From positions 1 through 32,208 of the forward strand of contig CATWBO010000029.1 in assembly GCA_958349055.1 (NCBI GenBank): a stretch of DNA of 32,208 bases, written 5' to 3'. Below the pieces are notes generated by a model that saw only the letters and a list, made by a program, of their open reading frames with translations, had not been told where the DNA came from and ran no database searches. A program made the position numbers and the translations under genes. This DNA comes from an uncultured bacterium (lineage in GTDB: Bacteria > Actinomycetota > Coriobacteriia > Coriobacteriales > Coriobacteriaceae). Of this stretch, positions 24,005-31,666 are shown piece by piece (positions within the stretch are counted from its first letter, which is position 1; every line of letters starts with the position of its first letter).

Positions 24005-25486
24005 CTATCGACCTCCCTGCAAAGCGGCATCATCGCGCATGAGCTCGGCCAGCGCCTCGCGATCGATACGCAGGGCATCGCCACCGACGGGATCGAGCGA
24101 ATCGCCCTGACCGGCGAGCCCCTTGGTCTGCTTGCGTTCCGCGCGGGAAAGACCCCGCTCACGGTACTTTTGTGAATGCGCCGTATACATGTTGATGAAC
24201 AGGATGACCAGAAAGCTGAACGCGATTACGACGACGACCCAAAAGAGCGCCACCGACGTATTGCCGCCCATCCACTCAAAGTAGATGGCGATGGGGATGG
24301 TCTGCGTAATGCCGGCATAGTTGCCCGCAAAGAACAGGGTACAGCCAAACTCGCCCATCGCGCGGGCGAAGGCGAGCACCGTGCCCGCCGCGATTGAGGG
24401 CCAGCCGAGCGGCATCATAAGCTTGGTAAAGATACGACGCTCGGACCACCCCAGGGTTCGCGCGGCATCGAGCATCTGCGTGTCCAGGCTCTCAAAGGCG
24501 CCGAGTGCGGTGCGGTAGACCAGCGGAAACGACACCACCACGGCAGATATCACCGCCGCGGGCCAGGTAAAAACAATCGACACGCCGTGTGCGATGAGCC
24601 ACTGGCCGACCCCTGTCGAGCGGCCGAACAGCATAAGCAACAAAAAGCCGCAAACCGTGGGCGGTAGCACCATAGGAATCGTAAAGACCGAATCGAGCAA
24701 ACCCTTCACGCGGCTCGTGGTACCCATGGTCTTCCACGCGGCAAACAGGCCCAGCGCGAACGCGATCACCAAGGCGAGACCGCTCGTCTTGATGGACACC
24801 CAAAACGGGCGGTAGTCAATACTGCCAAAGAAGGTCGCGGCGCGCTCCGCTAGCGAGGGCGGCTCCGTCGTCGAGACACTCGCATACGGCACCAAGGCGG
24901 CGTTATCGCTCCACAGGGCTCCGTCACCCAGATTGAGCCCGGGGTTTGCGGCGTCCGCGGCATTCACGACGGTGTAGTAGTCGCCGTCGTCGCCCTTCAC
25001 CTTAAACAGATAACGATAATCGCCCTGTACCAGCTCATTGTCCGAGGTAAACACCCACTCGAGCTTGGAGTCCTCCAGCAGCGCGCCTCCCATGGAGTGA
25101 GACTTATCGAGCCCCGCGAGCATCTTCTTGAGCGCCTTTTGGTCTGAGGCATTTGCGAAATCGAGGCCCGCTTCCTTGGCGGCATGCGCATCGACCCACA
25201 CCACGATGCTCGTAGGCGTGGTCACCGTTACGAGCGACGTCTTTCTGTAGATGGGAAAACGATAACCCTCGGGCTGGTCGGCAAACGAGCGGGCCGTGCC
25301 CTTGGCGTTGCGCTCAAAGGCGTTGAGGCCAAAATCGACGCCATCGATAAGCGCAGAGTCCTCTGTCGCTTGGCGTCCGTCGGCAGTGGCAAAAAGCGCC
25401 TCGGCACAAGCAACTCCGGGCAGTGAGGTAAACGCAAAGAGAACCGCCGCCAGCGCAGCGAGCAGGCGAATCGTTTTCCTTGACAC
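24005..25486 (-). CDS. modB: Molybdate ABC transporter permease with an unusual N-terminal exported domain
   Basis: A 493-residue protein, about twice the usual length of ModB (about 225). The C-terminal part is a standard permease: membrane helices start near PFWVSIKTS (about 227) and the EAA loop is near LDAARTLGWSERRIFTKLM. The extra part is a signal-peptide-like N-terminus (SRKTIRLLAALAAVLFAF, cleavage probably after ACA) and about 200 residues predicted to lie outside the membrane. That region is rich in Asp, Lys and aromatic residues, and I do not recognise it. A charged tail of about 50 residues follows the last helix. I use GTG 25486, six nt after GAGGAG; the frame continues to a TTG at 25504 that would contain the ribosome site itself. 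A terminator precedes the gene. Confidence 0.88.
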   Translation of the reverse strand: MSRKTIRLLAALAAVLFAFTSLPGVACAEALFATADGRQATEDSALIDGVDFGLNAFERNAKGTARSFADQPEGYRFPIYRKTSLVTVTTPTSIVVWVDAHAAKEAGLDFANASDQKALKKMLAGLDKSHSMGGALLEDSKLEWVFTSDNELVQGDYRYLFKVKGDDGDYYTVVNAADAANPGLNLGDGALWSDNAALVPYASVSTTEPPSLAERAATFFGSIDYRPFWVSIKTSGLALVIAFALGLFAAWKTMGTTSRVKGLLDSVFTIPMVLPPTVCGFLLLMLFGRSTGVGQWLIAHGVSIVFTWPAAVISAVVVSFPLVYRTALGAFESLDTQMLDAARTLGWSERRIFTKLMMPLGWPSIAAGTVLAFARAMGEFGCTLFFAGNYAGITQTIPIAIYFEWMGGNTSVALFWVVVVIAFSFLVILFINMYTAHSQKYRERGLSRAERKQTKGLAGQGDSLDPVGGDALRIDREALAELMRDDAALQGGR

Positions 25487-25538
25487 GGGCGACTCCTCAA
25501 ACAAAGGGTAACGACGCGCAGGCGCGCCGCTTCAATCT

Positions 25539-25572
25539 AAAAAGGGCGGGCGATCGCAAGAACGCCCGCCCT
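25539..25572 (-). terminator. Intrinsic terminator between modA and modB
   Basis: The perfect 10-bp stem AGGGCGGGCG with CGCCCGCCCT has a 10-nt loop and is followed on the minus strand by TTTTT. It sits 31 nt after the modA stop. Partial read-through here would give more binding protein than permease and ATPase. Confidence 0.88.
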
Positions 25573-25603
25573 CAAGCATATCGTTATGCAGCGCTCTTCT
25601 GCA

Positions 25604-26479
25604 CTACTCAGAAAGCTCAAAGCCGTACTTAGCCCAAATCTTCTGCGCCTTCTTGTTAGACAGGCAGAAGTCGATGAACGCCTTGGCCTCGTCGGCATGC
25701 TCGGAGCTCTCGGCCACGGCACCCGGGTACACAATGGGCTTGTGCGAATCCTCGGGGCACACGAAGGCCTCCTCGATGCCGTCGTAGCGGTAGATGTCGG
25801 AGCTATAGACAAAACCTGCCACGCAGTCGCCCGTGGACACGTAGGCGGCAGCGGTGCCGACCTTATCGGCCAGCGCGACCTTGTCGGCAATCTCGGGAGC
25901 GTACTCGCCGTCGTCGCCCTCGATGCCGGTGTAGAGGCCGACGGAGGCCAGCGCCTGGTTGGCGTACTTGCCGGCCGGAACGGTCTTGGCGTCGCCGATG
26001 GCGATCTTGCCGTCCAGGTTCGCGACGTCGGCGATGGCCTCGACCTTGGTGTCGGAGCCCTCGGCGCGAATGATCACGAGGTCGTTGACGAACATGTCCT
26101 CACGGGTGTCGGTGTCGACGAGCTCGGCAGTCTCGGCATCGTCCATGGTGCCCTTGGAAGCGGTGATGAGCACGTCGACGGCAGCGCCGGCCTTCATCTG
26201 CTCGACCAGGTCGCCAGAGGCCTTGAACTGCGTGTCGGCAAAGGTGGTGCCGGTCTGGTCGGTGTAGAGTTCCTGGACCTCGGGAAGGGCCTTCTCGAGC
26301 GAGTTGGCGGCGAAAATCTGCAGCTCGACGGCCTTCTTCTTAGAGGAGGACTTGACAGAACCGGCGTCGGAACCAGCAGACTCGGACTCCTTGTTACCCG
26401 AGCAGCCAGCAAGGCCAAGGCCGGCGGCAGCAGCGGCAGAAAGCGAAACGAAACCGCGGCGAGAAACCATATCGAACAT
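25604..26479 (-). CDS. modA: Molybdate-binding lipoprotein, periplasmic-binding-protein fold
   Basis: A 291-residue extracytoplasmic solute-binding protein that delivers molybdate or tungstate to ModBC. The N-terminus has a twin-arginine motif SRRGFV (6-11), a short hydrophobic stretch and the lipobox LAGC with lipid-modified Cys26, so Tat export of a lipoprotein is likely. A Ser-rich linker precedes the domain. Family segments are IFAANSLEKALPEV (binding-loop Ser), DVLITASKGTMD, VNDLVII and GIGDAKTVPAGKYA-like, ending with FCLSNKKAQKIWAKYGF. The start is ATG 26479 after AAAGGG; an ATG three codons later is possible. It is the first gene of mod, with terminators both before and after it. Confidence 0.94.
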   Translation of the reverse strand: MFDMVSRRGFVSLSAAAAAGLGLAGCSGNKESESAGSDAGSVKSSSKKKAVELQIFAANSLEKALPEVQELYTDQTGTTFADTQFKASGDLVEQMKAGAAVDVLITASKGTMDDAETAELVDTDTREDMFVNDLVIIRAEGSDTKVEAIADVANLDGKIAIGDAKTVPAGKYANQALASVGLYTGIEGDDGEYAPEIADKVALADKVGTAAAYVSTGDCVAGFVYSSDIYRYDGIEEAFVCPEDSHKPIVYPGAVAESSEHADEAKAFIDFCLSNKKAQKIWAKYGFELSE

Positions 26480-26539
26480 ATTGAACCCTTTCGGACCTTG
26501 TGCCTGGGCACCCCACCGCAGGCTTTATTCTGTAATAAG

Positions 26540-26599
26540 ATTATACTTCAGCGCGAATAATGGCAGTGAGAAATTATTCTCCCATGAGAATATATTTTC
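26540..26599 (-). promoter_or_regulatory. modA promoter with a phased GAGAA/TTCTC half-site array
   Basis: A perfect -10 TATAAT lies at 26545-26540 on the minus strand with no good -35, which suggests an activator-dependent promoter. Upstream of it, GAGAA (26568-26572), TTCTC (26577-26581), GAGAA (26586-26590) and TTTTC (26595-26599) repeat at exactly 9-nt intervals in alternating orientation. They form overlapping palindromes with 4-nt spacers. The array would span about -35 to -66. The regulator is unknown; molybdate sensing is a guess from the gene. Confidence 0.5.
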
Positions 26600-26637
26600 A
26601 GATTACGACACGCATCGACTTCACCTCGGCATCAAGC

Positions 26638-26671
26638 AAAAAGGCGGAGCAACCGTTCGGGTCACTCCGCC
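26638..26671 (-). terminator. Intrinsic terminator after mogA
   Basis: GGCGGAG pairs with CTCCGCC, extended by further imperfect pairs, and is followed on the minus strand by TTTTTG. It lies 14 nt after the mogA stop and separates the Moco genes from modA. Confidence 0.88.
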
Positions 26672-26684
26672 GCAGGTGAAACAC

Positions 26685-27164
26685 TTATTTGGCGTGTCCG
26701 CCGCCCGCCGTCATCTGTGCCGCGTGCTCCAGCTGGTCGGCAATCGCCTCCCAGCTTTCGCGGGCTGCCTTGGTGGATCCGGGAAAGTTTACGACAAGTG
26801 TATGACCGCGTTGCATGCACACGGCGCGCGACAGCATCGCGCGGCGCGTCTTGGTCATCGAGTACGCGCGAATCGCCTCGGCAATGCCCGGCACATCGCG
26901 GTCGCAGACGGCGCGCGTCGCCTCGGGCGTCACGTCGCGCATCGAAAGTCCCGTGCCGCCGCAGGTAAGCACAACATGGGCATGGCGCTCGTCGGCAGCG
27001 TCCACGATAGCGGCGCCGATCTCGTCGACGTCGTCGCGCACAACCACGTGCGAGGCTACCGTCCAGCCCTGAGCCGCAATGAGTTCCTCGAGCGCGGCTC
27101 CAGCCTCATCCTGGGCAAGATCGCGCGTATCCGAACACGTCACGATCGAAATCTTCAACTCCAT
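26685..27164 (-). CDS. mogA: MoaB/Mog-domain molybdopterin adenylyltransferase
   Basis: A 159-residue cytoplasmic protein that would adenylylate molybdopterin before metal insertion by MoeA. It starts ELKISIVTCSD and has the family GGTG signature at 69-72 (LTCGGTGLSMRDVTPEAT), then VVNFPGS near the end (product-binding loop, usually LPGxP or NLPGS). The start is ATG 27164 after AGGAGG, 10 nt after the moeA stop. The open frame extends further upstream within moeA, but without similarity. Both MogA and MoaB names are used for this fold; the pairing with moeA supports the adenylyltransferase role. Confidence 0.9.
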   Translation of the reverse strand: MELKISIVTCSDTRDLAQDEAGAALEELIAAQGWTVASHVVVRDDVDEIGAAIVDAADERHAHVVLTCGGTGLSMRDVTPEATRAVCDRDVPGIAEAIRAYSMTKTRRAMLSRAVCMQRGHTLVVNFPGSTKAARESWEAIADQLEHAAQMTAGGGHAK

Positions 27165-27174
27165 AGCGCTCCTC

Positions 27175-28437
27175 CTAAAGCACGGTGCCCTCGGGCAAGT
27201 CGACGCGGACGACATCCACGACATCGCCCGGCTCGAGCTCGCACGGGCCCTCGTTAATGCGCAGCAGACAATTCGCGCGCTGCATCGTGCCAAGCAGTGC
27301 CGAATTCTGGCTCTTGGCCTCAGTCACCATAAGCTCGCCGGTCTGGGCATCGCGCGCAACCGTGGCGCGGTCATAGAATCGACGGTCCTGGCGCTTCTTC
27401 ACTCCATGTGTCAGCATTGCCTGTTGCACAGGACGCGCCCCCTCGGCAAAGCCGCGCATCTTGCGAATCGCCGGGCGCGCGAGCATCTCAAAGCCCACGT
27501 AAGCCGCAGCGGGATTACCCGAAAGCCCCAGGTACGGTTTGCCGCCGAGCAGTCCAAACGTGATGGCCTTGCCGGGACGCATCGAGATGCGATCGAACAG
27601 AACCTCGCCCTCGCGCTGGACCAGCGCCGTCACGTAGTCGTAGTCGCCCGCCGAGGCCCCGCCACTCGTAATGACAAAGTCGCACTCCCGTACGGCACGA
27701 TGCACGAGTTCGGATATCGCCTGCTCGTCGTCGGGCGCAATGCCATAGAAGACAGGCTCGGCACCGGCATCGAGTGCCTCGGCCATCAACGCCGAGGAGT
27801 TGGAATCGCGAATCTGGCCACGCGCCGGAAGCTCACTTGGAGCAACCAGCTCCGTGCCCAGCGAGATGATGCCCACGCGCGGTGCGGCGTGCACCTTCAC
27901 GCTCGCGTATCCGGCGCTTGCCAGCAGGCCCGCACCAGCCGGCGCCACAACCTCACCGGCACGCATCACGACGTCGCCGGCATGGGCTTCTTCGGCAGCA
28001 GAGCGAACGTTCTCCCCCACCTTAGCCGGCGCCGAGAAGCGGACGTGCGAGCCCTCGTTGCCATCGCCGTCGAGCACGTCGACGATCTCGTACTTCACCA
28101 CGGCATCGGCGCCCTCTGGCACCGGCGCGCCCGTCATAATGCGGACCGTCTCGCCCGCGCCGATCGTGCCCTCAAACACATGACCCGCTGCCTCGTGCCC
28201 GACAACGGAAAGCGTCGCCGGAGTATCGCCGGTGGCCGCACCAAGGTCGACGGCACGCACGGCATAACCGTCCATGGCGCTGTTGGCAAATGGCGAGATG
28301 TCGATATCGGCCACAGCATCCTCAGCCAAAGGAAGACCCGCCGCCTGCCATACGGGAATCTCGACAACCCCGGTCGGACTCACATGTGACAAGACAATTG
28401 CCTGCGCGTCCTCCAACGGAATGAGCTTCTCTGCCAT
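27175..28437 (-). CDS. moeA: Molybdopterin molybdenumtransferase
   Basis: A 420-residue enzyme that inserts molybdate into adenylylated molybdopterin. Visible family marks are the early MAEKLIPLEDAQAIVL segment, DISPFANSAMDGYAVRA, the RIMTGAPVPEGADAVV motif, VITSGGASAGDYDYV in the MogA-like domain, and PGKAITFG followed by GLSGNPAAAYVGFE. The C-terminal domain IV is present and the length is normal. I take ATG 28437, five nt after AGAGG; a GTG two codons earlier is also in frame. It heads a two-gene operon with mogA. It is divergent from the CLC gene, with a 212-bp shared upstream region. Confidence 0.95.
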   Translation of the reverse strand: MAEKLIPLEDAQAIVLSHVSPTGVVEIPVWQAAGLPLAEDAVADIDISPFANSAMDGYAVRAVDLGAATGDTPATLSVVGHEAAGHVFEGTIGAGETVRIMTGAPVPEGADAVVKYEIVDVLDGDGNEGSHVRFSAPAKVGENVRSAAEEAHAGDVVMRAGEVVAPAGAGLLASAGYASVKVHAAPRVGIISLGTELVAPSELPARGQIRDSNSSALMAEALDAGAEPVFYGIAPDDEQAISELVHRAVRECDFVITSGGASAGDYDYVTALVQREGEVLFDRISMRPGKAITFGLLGGKPYLGLSGNPAAAYVGFEMLARPAIRKMRGFAEGARPVQQAMLTHGVKKRQDRRFYDRATVARDAQTGELMVTEAKSQNSALLGTMQRANCLLRINEGPCELEPGDVVDVVRVDLPEGTVL

Positions 28438-28649
28438 ATGCACCTCTTACAGATCGCGGCGCGTAACAAGGGCGCCGATTCTTTATGTTTTATTCAGTAT
28501 AATCCCCCGTCGCTCGACCGCGAGACGGTCTGCACTCGCGAATACACCTGTCGGTTACAGGGCACGAAACAGAACCGAAACCAACCCACCGGCTTGACGC
28601 GTTTGTCACGCTCTATAATGCTTGCGTTGTAACCAAAGAAGAGGACACC
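28438..28649. promoter_or_regulatory. Divergent promoter region of moeA (minus) and CLC antiporter (plus)
   Basis: Toward plus, TTGACG (28594-28599) and TATAAT (28614-28619) lie just before the CLC gene but only 14 bp apart, so one of them may not be used. AAGAAGAGG precedes the ATG at 28650. Toward minus, TATACT at about 28497-28502 may be the moeA -10. A small GACCG/CGGTC hairpin lies near 28520. I looked for a fluoride (crcB) or Moco riboswitch and did not recognise either. Confidence 0.5.
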
Positions 28650-30071
28650 ATGGCTTTTACCGACACATCAGACAGCGAAAGCGAAGAGCAAGACAATTCC
28701 CTGCCGCTCGATGAGGGAGGCTTCTTCTCCCTGAATGACGTCATCATGGCCGGCAGGCATCAGCTCACCCGCTCTGAGCATCTCTTGGCCGCCGACACGC
28801 GCCGGAACGTCCGCAATCTGCTCGCGAGCGCCAAGCTGCTCGTGCTCGTCGTGATCGTCTCGCTCGCCATGGGTGTTGCCGCCTGGGCATTTTTAGCCTC
28901 GCTGAACATCGCGACCGACTATCGCGAGCACCATGCGTGGGTCTACGCCCTGCTCCCCGCCGTGGGTGTCGCCACCGCATGGGTGTATAAGAACCACGGC
29001 CTTGCCGCCAAACGTGGCAACAACCTGGTCATCGATTCCGCCCTGGGAACCCGCCTCATCCATGCCCGCATGGCCGTCCTCACCTTTGTCTGCTCCACGC
29101 TTACGCACCTGACAGGCGGCTCGGCCGGACGCGAGGGCGCTGCCGTGCAGATCGGCGGTACCATCGCCAGCAACATCTCAAACCTCGCCCATCTTAAAAA
29201 GCACGACCATCACGACCTCATGCTCGCCGGCATCTCGTCTGCCTTCGGCGCCGTGTTCGGCTCACCCCTCGCCGGCGCCTTCTTTGGCATGGAAATGTGC
29301 TTTATCGGCAAGATCGACTACACCGCCGGCATCTACTGCCTCGTCGCCTCGTTTACTGGCTACTTTACGTCGCTTGCCCTGGGCACCGAGTATGAGGCGA
29401 ACGTCATCGCCAGCGTCCCCGATATGACACCCCGAACGGTCGCCATCGTCGTCGTCAGCGCCATCGTGTTCGGTCTAACCGCACGCCTCTTCGCCTGGTC
29501 GGTTCGAACCGTCAAGAGCCTCTACGGCCGCTTTTTCACCAATTATCTTGTTCGCGCCCTCGTGGGCGCACTTGTGGTGCTTGCAGCCTATGCGGTGCTC
29601 GATGCCTGGAAGTACGCCGGCCTTGCCACCTGGCTCTCGGGCGCCGGTTTCGCCGGCAATACGACCCTCGCCGACGCAGCCATCAAGTTGGTCGTGACGG
29701 CGCTCACTCTGGGCGCTGGCTTCCAGGGCGGCGAGGTCACACCGTTGTTTGGCATCGGAGCTGCGCTTGGCGGCTGGATCGGCTGCCTCGCCGGCATCGA
29801 CCCCAGCTTTCTGGCGGCCCTCGGCATGCTCGGCGTGTTCTGCGCCGGCCTCAACGTGCCCATCACCACCTGCATGATGGCCATCGACCTGTTCCACGGC
29901 ACAGCGGCAGGGTTCTTTGTCATCGTTGCTTTTATCAGCTATCTTGCCGGCGGCCACCGCGGCGTGTATCCCGCCCAGCGCATTATCTCGCCCAAGCGCC
30001 GTTCGCTCATTGTTGACGAGGGCGGCACGGTGGCAGAGGCTATCGAGCGCCACAACGACCTGATAGAGTAG
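28650..30071 (+). CDS. CLC-family anion/proton antiporter, probably the fluoride-exporting subgroup
   Basis: A 473-residue inner-membrane protein with a hydrophilic acidic N-terminus of about 50 residues and many helices. The gating motif is GGSAGREGAAVQIGG (156-170) with external glutamate Glu162. The motif GAGFQGGEVTPLFGIGAALG (355-374) resembles the GFKGGEVTPLF form of fluoride/proton CLC exporters and differs from the chloride exchanger ClcA of E. coli (GREGPTVQIGG, GGIFAPMLA). I therefore favour fluoride export, but chloride transport is not excluded. There is no CBS domain. It is the first plus-strand gene and is probably monocistronic; the next gene starts 86 nt later. Confidence 0.87.
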   Translation: MAFTDTSDSESEEQDNSLPLDEGGFFSLNDVIMAGRHQLTRSEHLLAADTRRNVRNLLASAKLLVLVVIVSLAMGVAAWAFLASLNIATDYREHHAWVYALLPAVGVATAWVYKNHGLAAKRGNNLVIDSALGTRLIHARMAVLTFVCSTLTHLTGGSAGREGAAVQIGGTIASNISNLAHLKKHDHHDLMLAGISSAFGAVFGSPLAGAFFGMEMCFIGKIDYTAGIYCLVASFTGYFTSLALGTEYEANVIASVPDMTPRTVAIVVVSAIVFGLTARLFAWSVRTVKSLYGRFFTNYLVRALVGALVVLAAYAVLDAWKYAGLATWLSGAGFAGNTTLADAAIKLVVTALTLGAGFQGGEVTPLFGIGAALGGWIGCLAGIDPSFLAALGMLGVFCAGLNVPITTCMMAIDLFHGTAAGFFVIVAFISYLAGGHRGVYPAQRIISPKRRSLIVDEGGTVAEAIERHNDLIE

Positions 30072-30157
30072 ACGCAAGTATTCGCCGTGCAGCACAATCG
30101 GGGGCAACGTAACCCGAACGCGACCGCACCGTCACGCCATACGCCGGGAGTCGCCCC

Positions 30158-31120
30158 ATGCATGCAACTGATTTTGGCCGTACGCTGATCATCGCCAACC
30201 CCGCCGCCCAGTCGGGCGCGGCGCGCGAAGTGGCTGAGCGCCTGCAGCGCTTTTTGGACATGACCGCGCGCTCATCCCAGTTTGACCTGGTGCTGACCGA
30301 GCGCATGGGACACGCCAAAGAACTTGCCGAGCAGGCCCAGGGCTACCGCACGGTTATCGCACTCGGAGGCGACGGCGTGATCCACGAGGTCGTCAATGGA
30401 CTCATGGCGCAGGAGGAGGCTGCCCGACCGGCTCTTGCCGTTCTGCCAGTGGGCTCCGGCAACGATTTTGCCCAGACGCTCGGCATCGATGATTTTTCCG
30501 GTAAAGATTTTGGCGCCCTGCTCACCTGCGAGCTGCAGCGTCAGGACATCGGGCGCATTCGCTCGTGGAACCCTGCAAGCGGCAGCGGCAAGGCGACCGT
30601 CGAGTATTACGACCAGACACTCTCCGTCGGCATTGATGCCGCCATCGGCCTGGGCACCACCGAACTACGGAAGAAGACCGGCTTGACGGGTGCTCCGCTC
30701 TATACACTCTCGGGCCTGGAGCAGTTTGGCCTGCGCTATCGCAACTACCCCATGACGGCCAGCTTTGACGGCGCGCCCGCCGAGCGCGTGCGGGCGATTA
30801 TCATGGCCATCCAGTTGGGCCCCACCTATGGCTCGGGCTATCGTATCTGCCCCGACGCCGACCCCTGCGACGGTATCCTCGACGTTTGTTACGCATGCGG
30901 TCCCGTGCCCCGTGCAGTCGCCCTGCCCATGTTCCTTTCAGCCAAGGACGGCCACCACACCAAGCTTCCGCCAGTGCGCATGCGCCGCTGCCGCCATGCC
31001 GAACTCACCTTCGAGGAGCCCAACTACCCCATCCAAGCCGACGGCGAAGCCATCGTCGCCTCCCGCATCGAGGTCGACATCCTCCCCGCCGCCCTCGAGG
31101 TCTGGCGCCCAACCCGCTAG
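30158..31120 (+). CDS. Diacylglycerol kinase catalytic-domain (YegS/DgkB-like) lipid kinase
   Basis: A 320-residue cytoplasmic or membrane-peripheral kinase of the DAGK_cat fold. It has ANPAAQSG at the N-terminus, the nucleotide-binding ALGGDGVIHEVVNGL motif (GGDG at 70-73), LPVGSGNDFAQTLG, and the late YPIQADGE motif containing the conserved Gly-Glu of the family. It would phosphorylate diacylglycerol or a related lipid, recycling lipid head-group turnover products. GGGAG lies seven nt before ATG 30158. It may be co-transcribed with the CLC gene (86-nt gap, no terminator seen). The exact lipid substrate cannot be read from the sequence. Confidence 0.9.
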   Translation: MHATDFGRTLIIANPAAQSGAAREVAERLQRFLDMTARSSQFDLVLTERMGHAKELAEQAQGYRTVIALGGDGVIHEVVNGLMAQEEAARPALAVLPVGSGNDFAQTLGIDDFSGKDFGALLTCELQRQDIGRIRSWNPASGSGKATVEYYDQTLSVGIDAAIGLGTTELRKKTGLTGAPLYTLSGLEQFGLRYRNYPMTASFDGAPAERVRAIIMAIQLGPTYGSGYRICPDADPCDGILDVCYACGPVPRAVALPMFLSAKDGHHTKLPPVRMRRCRHAELTFEEPNYPIQADGEAIVASRIEVDILPAALEVWRPTR

Positions 31121-31127
31121 CCCCTTC

Positions 31128-31194
31128 TAAGTTGCGGTGAAATAGGGACTGTTGCGGCTTGACAGCCAAACAGTCCCTATTTCACCGCAACTTA
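31128..31194. repeat. 26-bp perfect inverted repeat between convergent genes
   Basis: The arms at 31128-31153 and 31169-31194 are perfect reverse complements around a 15-nt loop. The inner part is AATAGGGACTGTT and AACAGTCCCTATT. It fills the 82-bp gap between the convergent kinase and release-factor genes and may stop transcription from both sides, though no T-tract flanks it. It shares the AGGGAC/GTCCCT core with the repeats at 19758 and 31609. Confidence 0.9.
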
Positions 31195-31202
31195 GGTGGG
31201 AA

Positions 31203-31583
31203 TCAATCTTCGCTGCCCGGCTTGCGGCGGTTGGCCTTTTTGATGGCGTTGAAGTGCTTATCATTGAGCCTGCGCTGGCGTGAACGCGCAGGAACTTTGG
31301 TCTTTACGCGACGACGCGGCGGGCGACCACGCCGCTCAAGCTCGGCCTTCAGCTTGCGCAGGCAGCTCGCACGATTCTGAAACTGGCTACGGCTCTCTCG
31401 CGCCATCACGACTATCCCCGTAGGCACATGCTTCATGCGCACCGCGGAGTCCGTCGTGTTGACGCCCTGGCCGCCCGGCCCCGTCGCGCGAAACACCTGC
31501 ACCTCACAGTCGCGCGTCAGCTCCTCGGCCGACATCTCGGCATAGCGCGCATACTCGCGCCAGCCCATCTTGATCTCGTCCAT
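31203..31583 (-). CDS. arfB: ArfB/YaeJ-like peptidyl-tRNA hydrolase (RF-1 domain, GGQ)
   Basis: A 126-residue protein consisting of only the catalytic domain of class I release factors, with GPGGQGVNTTDSAVRM (GGQ at 37-39) and a basic C-terminal tail (TKVPARSRQRRLNDKH). In ArfB that tail enters the empty mRNA channel of a stalled ribosome so that the GGQ loop can hydrolyse peptidyl-tRNA. There is no codon-recognition domain. The start is ATG 31583 after GGAGGGAGG. The frame extends 18 codons upstream, into the terminator hairpin, and is rejected. It lies between the terminator of xpt and the inverted repeat, so it needs its own promoter; none is obvious. Confidence 0.88.
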   Translation of the reverse strand: MDEIKMGWREYARYAEMSAEELTRDCEVQVFRATGPGGQGVNTTDSAVRMKHVPTGIVVMARESRSQFQNRASCLRKLKAELERRGRPPRRRVKTKVPARSRQRRLNDKHFNAIKKANRRKPGSED

Positions 31584-31603
31584 ACCAACACCTCCCTCCA
31601 AAC

Positions 31604-31639
31604 AAAAAATGTGACAAAGGGACCGTCCCTTTGTCACAT
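31604..31639 (-). terminator. Intrinsic terminator of xpt, built from the AGGGAC repeat
   Basis: Perfect 15-bp arms flank a single central base (31609-31623 and 31625-31639, ATGTGACAAAGGGAC and its complement), followed on the minus strand by TTTTTT. It lies 27 nt after the xpt stop. Confidence 0.92.
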
Positions 31640-31666
31640 CGCATGCAAATCGTATGTGCCGCGCGA

